Made by a program: the position numbers and the translations under genes
Part shown: in pieces, positions 59,530-64,000 of the stretch
Layout: each line of letters opens with the position of its first letter
Numbering within the stretch: position 1 is the first letter of the stretch
Assembly (NCBI RefSeq): GCF_024160105.1
Contig: NZ_JAMFTQ010000002.1
Location: 1 to 64,000, forward strand
Source: Corynebacterium stercoris
GTDB lineage: Bacteria > Actinomycetota > Actinomycetes > Mycobacteriales > Mycobacteriaceae
Direction of reading: 5' to 3'
DNA length: 64,000 bases
The notes under the pieces: model-generated
Told to the model about the DNA's origin: nothing
Database searches by the model: none
Seen by the model: only the letters and a program-made list of their open reading frames with translations

Positions 59530-61033
59530 GCTTATACCCTATCGCCTTGAGCAGGTCGTAGACGTTATCCGAGCCGTTGAGGACGTCCCCGATCTCCTCC
59601 TTGGTGAAGGAATCGACGAAGTCCATGGCCACGCGGTGCGGCGAGCCGTTCACGGAGAAGATGATTGACTGCCAGCTCGCGGCAATGATGTCCTCGCCGA
59701 ACTTCTGGGACACCTTGCCGCGGAAATAGGCGCGCGTGTTCTCCGGCGGGTTCGCCACGGCGCGCTGAATCTCCTCCTCGCTCACCAGCGTCTTGATCCG
59801 GCCCTTGCGCACCAGCGCGTGGTAGAGCGACTTCGCGGGATCAATGTCGGCGTACTGGATGTCGATGAGCTTCAGTTTCGGGTCCGCGATATCTACGCCG
59901 CGATCGAGGTAGGTGCGGATCAGCGCCCACTTCGCGGTCCAGTCCAGGCGGTCCGCGGTGGACAGCGGGTCCCGCTCGAGATCGTCCAGGATCTGCCCCC
60001 ACATTTCAAGCACATGCGTATCGACGTCGTCTTTGCCCTCAAGCTGCTCGCAGCGGGCGCGGTACTCGCGGAGGATGTTAATGGCGGTCAGGGAACGGCC
60101 GTCGGCAAGCGAAAGCTCGTGCGTACAGGTCGGGTCGTGGGAAACGCGTTTGATCTCGGCGACCGGGTCCTTGAGGGTGAGGTCGGAGAAGTCCACGTCC
60201 GACTCGATTGCGTCGAGGACGAGCTTGGTCATGCCCAGCTTGAGGTAGTTGGAGTACTGGCTCATGTTCGCGTCGCCGACGATAACGTGGAGGCGGCGGA
60301 AGCGGCCGGCGAGTGCGTGCGGTTCATCGCGCGTGTTCACGATGCCGCGGTTCAGCGTCGTCTCCAGCGAGACTTCCTGCTCGAAGTAGTCGGCGCGCTG
60401 GGAGATCTGGAAGCCGTCCCGCTCGCTCGCCTGACCGATGCCCACACGTCCCGCGCCGATGATCACCTGGCGGGTGACGAAGAACGGGATGAGCGCCTGG
60501 GTGAGGCGCGCAAAGTCGGTGTTGCGGGAGTACAGGTAGTTCTCGTGGCTGCCGTAGGACTGGCCCTTGCCGTCCACGTTGTTCTTGTAGAACTTCACCG
60601 GCGGGCAGGGGTCGTTGCGGTCCAGGACGCTGACCTGCTGGTCCCACAGTTCCTGGATGTTCGCGGCGGCGGTGTTCAAGTAGGTGTCGCCGGCCGCGTC
60701 GTAGATCATGGCGTCCCAGGCGTTCGTGGTCTCTGGCGCGGAATACTCCGGGTGGCCGTGGTCGACGTAAAAGCGCGCGCCGTTGACCGTAACCACGTTG
60801 GCGATGCCCATCGCGTTCGGATCCACGATGGGCACCGTGCGGTAGCGCTGCAGATCGAAGCCGCGCGTATCCTTCAGCGGCGCCTCTTCCTCGTAGTCCC
60901 AGCGGGAGCGCGCGGCGGTGTTCATCGCCGCGTAGGCCACCACGGTGTGGGTCGAGGAGAGCAGCTGGCTCAGTTCAGGCGCATCGGGGGTGGTGATGCC
61001 GTACTCGGTTTCCGTGCCCATGAAGCGTTTCAT
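59522..61033 (-). CDS. dop: Deamidase of Pup / depupylase Dop
   Basis: Deamidates Pup and removes Pup from proteins. The 503-residue PafA homologue starts MKRFMGTETEYGI and has Asp91 in FYVDHGHPEYS as the catalytic residue. The Dop loop region (about 38-75) precedes it. The start ATG 61033 lies eight bases after TAACAT; the in-frame upstream extension reaches into the neighbouring gene and is rejected. In other actinobacteria the ATPase gene arc/mpa lies just upstream; here two foreign genes do. Confidence 0.94.
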   Translation of the reverse strand: MKRFMGTETEYGITTPDAPELSQLLSSTHTVVAYAAMNTAARSRWDYEEEAPLKDTRGFDLQRYRTVPIVDPNAMGIANVVTVNGARFYVDHGHPEYSAPETTNAWDAMIYDAAGDTYLNTAAANIQELWDQQVSVLDRNDPCPPVKFYKNNVDGKGQSYGSHENYLYSRNTDFARLTQALIPFFVTRQVIIGAGRVGIGQASERDGFQISQRADYFEQEVSLETTLNRGIVNTRDEPHALAGRFRRLHVIVGDANMSQYSNYLKLGMTKLVLDAIESDVDFSDLTLKDPVAEIKRVSHDPTCTHELSLADGRSLTAINILREYRARCEQLEGKDDVDTHVLEMWGQILDDLERDPLSTADRLDWTAKWALIRTYLDRGVDIADPKLKLIDIQYADIDPAKSLYHALVRKGRIKTLVSEEEIQRAVANPPENTRAYFRGKVSQKFGEDIIAASWQSIIFSVNGSPHRVAMDFVDSFTKEEIGDVLNGSDNVYDLLKAIGYKHV

Positions 61034-61041
61034 GGGCACAG

Positions 61042-61047
61042 ATGTTA
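61042..61047 (-). promoter_or_regulatory. -10 TAACAT for dop (leaderless)
   Basis: Ends eight bases before ATG 61033 and begins five bases after the stop of the island gene, so the pup-paf operon keeps its own promoter despite the insertion. Confidence 0.45.
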
Positions 61048-61052
61048 GTCTC

Positions 61053-62081
61053 CTAGAACCTGTTTGAAGCCGGAAGCCGCGCCTCAACTTCTTCTCGAAG
61101 TTTTGCGGGATTCAATGTTCGATAAACGGCCCACGGAACGATAGAGAATCCGGGAAAACGAGGAAGATCGAGTAAGCCCACTGTTCCAAAATCACTCGTG
61201 ATTTTTGCCATAAGATTAGCGATCTTTCCTCGGTTAACAGAGGATTCGTTTACAAATTCAAGGTCTAGATCAGAGCTACCCTCGTTGGCATAGTGTCCGA
61301 CAACGCCCACTACGGTCCATTCTTGAGGTGCAACGCCATATCGAGAAAATAGAACGCTCGGATCTGCGTTGAGGAAGTCATAGCCATCCTGAAGCCGAAC
61401 TGTAACGCTTCCACTGGGGTCGCACTCCGAACGGAGGAGCAGATGTACACCTGGAGAGAAGAGACCCTTCATAGTTTTGATGAGACCTCGCAGTACTTCT
61501 CCGGTCATAACGGATCCGACGAGAGGCAAGGGGCCATCAGGAATCGCATCTTCCGGATGCAGCGGATCAACATCATTCCGACGATGTCCCCTTTTTTGCT
61601 TATTTTGGTTTCCTCCCTTTCGTTTGGTTTCTGCGATTTGGGAGGGGGCCTGGGAGAGGCTCGAGACTCCTTCAAGGGTGAGGGTTATATCGGCAAGAGT
61701 TGAGGCTAAGTACCTTGAATCAACAATCATCCCTGGGGCAGTTAGCCGTACGATTGACCCAGCAGGATAGTTGGTGCGAAGAATTTCCCAGTTGCCGTTG
61801 TAGACATACTGGGAGATATCGGTTAACGCTTCCTGGGCTTCTAAGTCTCGTTCCAACGTTGGAAAGTGGCCCTCACCCATTGACCGATTTAGAGTTACTT
61901 CGCGAGACGATGACTTCTCATGACTAGCTATACCCCTAAACCCTCCCTCGGTCGCCTGATTATGTTTGTCCACTTCCGATCGGGTTTCGGGAATACCCTC
62001 ATCAATCTGAGCTAAGACGCTTCGAACTACGGCAAGATCTAGATACAAGAATTCCCGAAGAATCTGGGGTCTATTTACCAA
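61053..62081 (-). CDS. DUF6414-like protein of unknown function in a lower-GC island
   Basis: About 342 residues. The N-terminal REFLYLDLAVVRSVLAQIDEG motif, placed just after the start, resembles DUF6414 proteins (family call from memory, not searched). A central basic stretch (KRKGGNQNKQKRGHRR) separates two globular parts; the chain ends with an aromatic FPGFSIVPWAVYR block. No signal peptide. The start is uncertain: TTG 62081, ten bases after a strong AGGAGG, was chosen over TTG 62126, which would overlap the methylase stop. Base composition is clearly lower in GC than the flanks. It follows the methylase by 31 bases, likely one operon. Confidence 0.55.
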   Translation of the reverse strand: MVNRPQILREFLYLDLAVVRSVLAQIDEGIPETRSEVDKHNQATEGGFRGIASHEKSSSREVTLNRSMGEGHFPTLERDLEAQEALTDISQYVYNGNWEILRTNYPAGSIVRLTAPGMIVDSRYLASTLADITLTLEGVSSLSQAPSQIAETKRKGGNQNKQKRGHRRNDVDPLHPEDAIPDGPLPLVGSVMTGEVLRGLIKTMKGLFSPGVHLLLRSECDPSGSVTVRLQDGYDFLNADPSVLFSRYGVAPQEWTVVGVVGHYANEGSSDLDLEFVNESSVNRGKIANLMAKITSDFGTVGLLDLPRFPGFSIVPWAVYRTLNPAKLREEVEARLPASNRF

Positions 62082-62112
62082 CTTTCCTGAACCTCCTGAT
62101 GCACATATAGAC

Positions 62113-64000
62113 CTAGATTGCGCCAACTTTAACCGAATATAAATTGAACAGGTGGTTGACTATCTCCTGCTCATCGCCGTTGGACTCCAGTTCAAAGGCT
62201 TCCTCTACCGCGGTATCGAGTGTACGATGCGCGTCCACTAGTTCCGGATAGAGAAAGTCGTTGCTAGGGTCGTACATGTGCGCGAGAGTTATGCCGCTGT
62301 ACTGGGCGCGTGCATCCAATACGGCTTGAGCGCATCGGCTAATCTCACTCTCGCTGTCCTTGCACGGCTTTGGCCAAACAAAGTTGTTGTAGACCACGCC
62401 ACCGGAGTAGCGGTAATCACTCTTAAGTCTGCCTGCGACACGTCGCATCCACGCGTTATGGAATTGTGACTGCAGAATTCCAAAGTGGTACAGAGTTGCG
62501 TTCGGAATCAAAAATACTAGATCGCTGCATAAGGTCTCTGGACCGACAAATCCAATCGGAATATAGCGCCGTCGCTCAGAGGAAACCTTTGGGATGAGAA
62601 TTGAGTTGCCACTCGGCATGTTCTCTACATGAAATCGTCTCGGCCTATCAGCGATCTTCCGGGTGGTGGCGCTTCTGCTAGATTCCCGGAACTCCTTCAC
62701 TGCTCTCACCCGCTCCATCGCGTGCGGCATTTTCGCCAACTCTTGCGGCTGGGCATCTCCAAGCCACAACACCCACCTGCTCTTGCCTTGTAAGAACTCA
62801 ATCGATCCGAGCCACGGCTTGAAATACTTCTCGGCGAGTGGCTCTAGCTGGATGAACTCTTCCTTCTCGGCGTCGGTGAAGAGATAGTTGCCCCCATCGA
62901 TCGGTTTGTTGCCGATGCCGATGCGTGGGACATCGCAGAGAGGCTTCGAGCGCGACCAAACCAAAGCGTCCGGCGCGTCAACGAGATAGGGATTGAGCCT
63001 CGACGGGTGCTGTAGCTTTGGCTCGGCATCGGGGTGGGCGTAGTGGAAAAGACGAACTTCGTCGGCCTGCCGGGAAAATCCCACGATCACGCAAAAAACG
63101 TGCGCTTGATCTGCAGACTCATTTGCCCACCGGAACGTGTTGTGCGCGAAGTCGATGTGGAAGCCCATCTGAAGGATGGGGTGCCAGATATTGGCCACCT
63201 GCTCGCCCTGGCAAATAGAGTTAGTGGAAACGAAGGCCGCCCGGGTGGGGTGGTCAGCCATGTACCCTGCTGCCTTGATGTACCAGCCGGCAACGTAGTC
63301 GATATTGCCCACGTTCTTGGTCCCCGCCGGAAAGGCCTGGATAAGGTCCTCTTTTTGCTCCTTGCTCTGGTTGCGGGCACCCAAAAAAGGCGGGTTGCCG
63401 ATGATGTAGTTGCACCGTTCCGCTGGCAGCACGCTATTCCAGTCCAAAGTGAGTGCGTTTCCGCGCCGGATCGACGGCGCATCCACAAGCGGCAGGTCTT
63501 GGATGTCGTGGGTGACAATTGTTTGTGCTTCGATGTTGGCTTGCAGCTTCGCAATCCAAAGCGCCGTTTGCGCCACCGATACGGCAAAGTCGTTGATCTC
63601 AATCCCGAAGAACTGGTCAAGGTTGATTTTCAACGGCGTCAGATCTTCAAATCCAAGCGAGGTTTGACCCTTTGACAGTTCCGAGATGACCTTATTTTCC
63701 ATGCGTCGTAAAGAGACGTAGGTCTCGGTGAGAAAGTTGCCCGAACCACAAGCGGGGTCGAAGAACGTCAGCCCGGCAATCTTGTCGTGAAATCGAGAGA
63801 GCTTAGTGCGTCGCCGGTTCTCTGAAACGCCTTCTTCCGTAAGAATCGACTCCAGCTCGGCGGTGAGCGTATCCATGAAAAGTGGGTCAATGACTTTGTG
63901 AATGTTTGCCGGAGAGGTGTAGTGCATTCCTCCGCTGGCACGGGTTTCCGGGTTCAATGTCGATTCGAAGACACCGCCAAAGATGGTCGGCGAAATTTCA
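62113..64000 (-). CDS. MmeI-like type IIL restriction-methylation protein (5' end off window)
   Basis: The reading frame stays open to the right edge, giving 628 residues of a longer protein. The visible part starts EISPTIFGGVFESTLNPETR then HYTSPANIHKVIDPLF. SAM motif I is TFFDPACGSGNFLTETY and the catalytic motif is NPPF in YIIGNPPFLGA, so it should methylate adenine N6. A target-recognition region follows, and the LYPELVDAHRTLDTAVEEAF end matches the MmeI C-terminal domain. In MmeI-type enzymes the nuclease domain is N-terminal, which here would lie beyond the window. GC content is below that of the flanks. Confidence 0.82.
   Translation of the reverse strand, partial: EISPTIFGGVFESTLNPETRASGGMHYTSPANIHKVIDPLFMDTLTAELESILTEEGVSENRRRTKLSRFHDKIAGLTFFDPACGSGNFLTETYVSLRRMENKVISELSKGQTSLGFEDLTPLKINLDQFFGIEINDFAVSVAQTALWIAKLQANIEAQTIVTHDIQDLPLVDAPSIRRGNALTLDWNSVLPAERCNYIIGNPPFLGARNQSKEQKEDLIQAFPAGTKNVGNIDYVAGWYIKAAGYMADHPTRAAFVSTNSICQGEQVANIWHPILQMGFHIDFAHNTFRWANESADQAHVFCVIVGFSRQADEVRLFHYAHPDAEPKLQHPSRLNPYLVDAPDALVWSRSKPLCDVPRIGIGNKPIDGGNYLFTDAEKEEFIQLEPLAEKYFKPWLGSIEFLQGKSRWVLWLGDAQPQELAKMPHAMERVRAVKEFRESSRSATTRKIADRPRRFHVENMPSGNSILIPKVSSERRRYIPIGFVGPETLCSDLVFLIPNATLYHFGILQSQFHNAWMRRVAGRLKSDYRYSGGVVYNNFVWPKPCKDSESEISRCAQAVLDARAQYSGITLAHMYDPSNDFLYPELVDAHRTLDTAVEEAFELESNGDEQEIVNHLFNLYSVKVGAI

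Noticed and set aside
1..64000. CRISPR arrays, rRNA operons, prophage structural genes
   Set aside because: No spaced direct repeats, no rRNA-like sequence and no capsid or tail proteins were seen.

Overview
The window is a GC-rich actinobacterial chromosome segment, almost certainly Corynebacterium. The evidence is gene order: TPR gene, HAD phosphatase, tlyA, nadK, recN, steA, steB, Nudix, xerD, parA, scpA, scpB, rluB, cmk, der; then secA2, odhI, ftsR, DUF151, merR; rbpA; separate ppm and lnt genes; tatA/tatC next to pafB/pafC; and a Pup system with no proteasome genes. The species cannot be fixed from this sequence.

Layout. (1) 1-424: the 5' end of a helix-turn-helix (possibly transposase) gene on the minus strand, then an intergenic stretch with a 22-bp perfect palindrome and two -10 elements. 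(2) 425-16385: plus-strand housekeeping for rRNA modification, NAD phosphorylation, DNA repair, septation, chromosome partition and condensation, ribosome assembly. pyrG, which usually lies between steB and the Nudix gene, is missing here. (3) 16406-23178: membrane and envelope genes, two related LpqC-type esterases, a small protein built of nine-residue Ser/Gly repeats, a zinc alcohol dehydrogenase, tRNA-Pro(GGG). (4) 23249-28191: secA2, the 2-oxoglutarate dehydrogenase inhibitor OdhI, the cell-division regulator FtsR, a DUF151 protein and a second MerR regulator with an operator-like dyad in a 19-bp promoter spacer. (5) 28202-51809: mostly minus-strand metabolism and envelope genes, including two CNNM/CorC proteins, a DEAD-box helicase, gnd, corA, ndh, a CFA-synthase-like protein with a degraded SAM motif, a D-2-hydroxyacid dehydrogenase, rbpA under a SigH-like promoter, a polyprenol-phosphate mannosyltransferase with an exact 34-residue C-terminal repeat, and lnt. 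(6) 51806-61033: helY, tatC, tatA, pafC, pafB, pafA, pup, dop. (7) 61053-64000: a lower-GC island with a DUF6414-like gene and the C-terminal part of an MmeI-like type IIL restriction-methylation protein, lying where arc/mpa normally follows dop.

Regulatory style. About nineteen genes lack a clear Shine-Dalgarno and have a TAnnnT-like -10 hexamer 6 to 8 bases before the start codon, the architecture of leaderless mRNAs. In five cases the TAG stop codon of the upstream gene forms the first three bases of that -10. Three tail-to-tail gene pairs share one CTAG tetranucleotide that supplies both TAG stops. All functional calls come from reading translated sequence, not from database searches.
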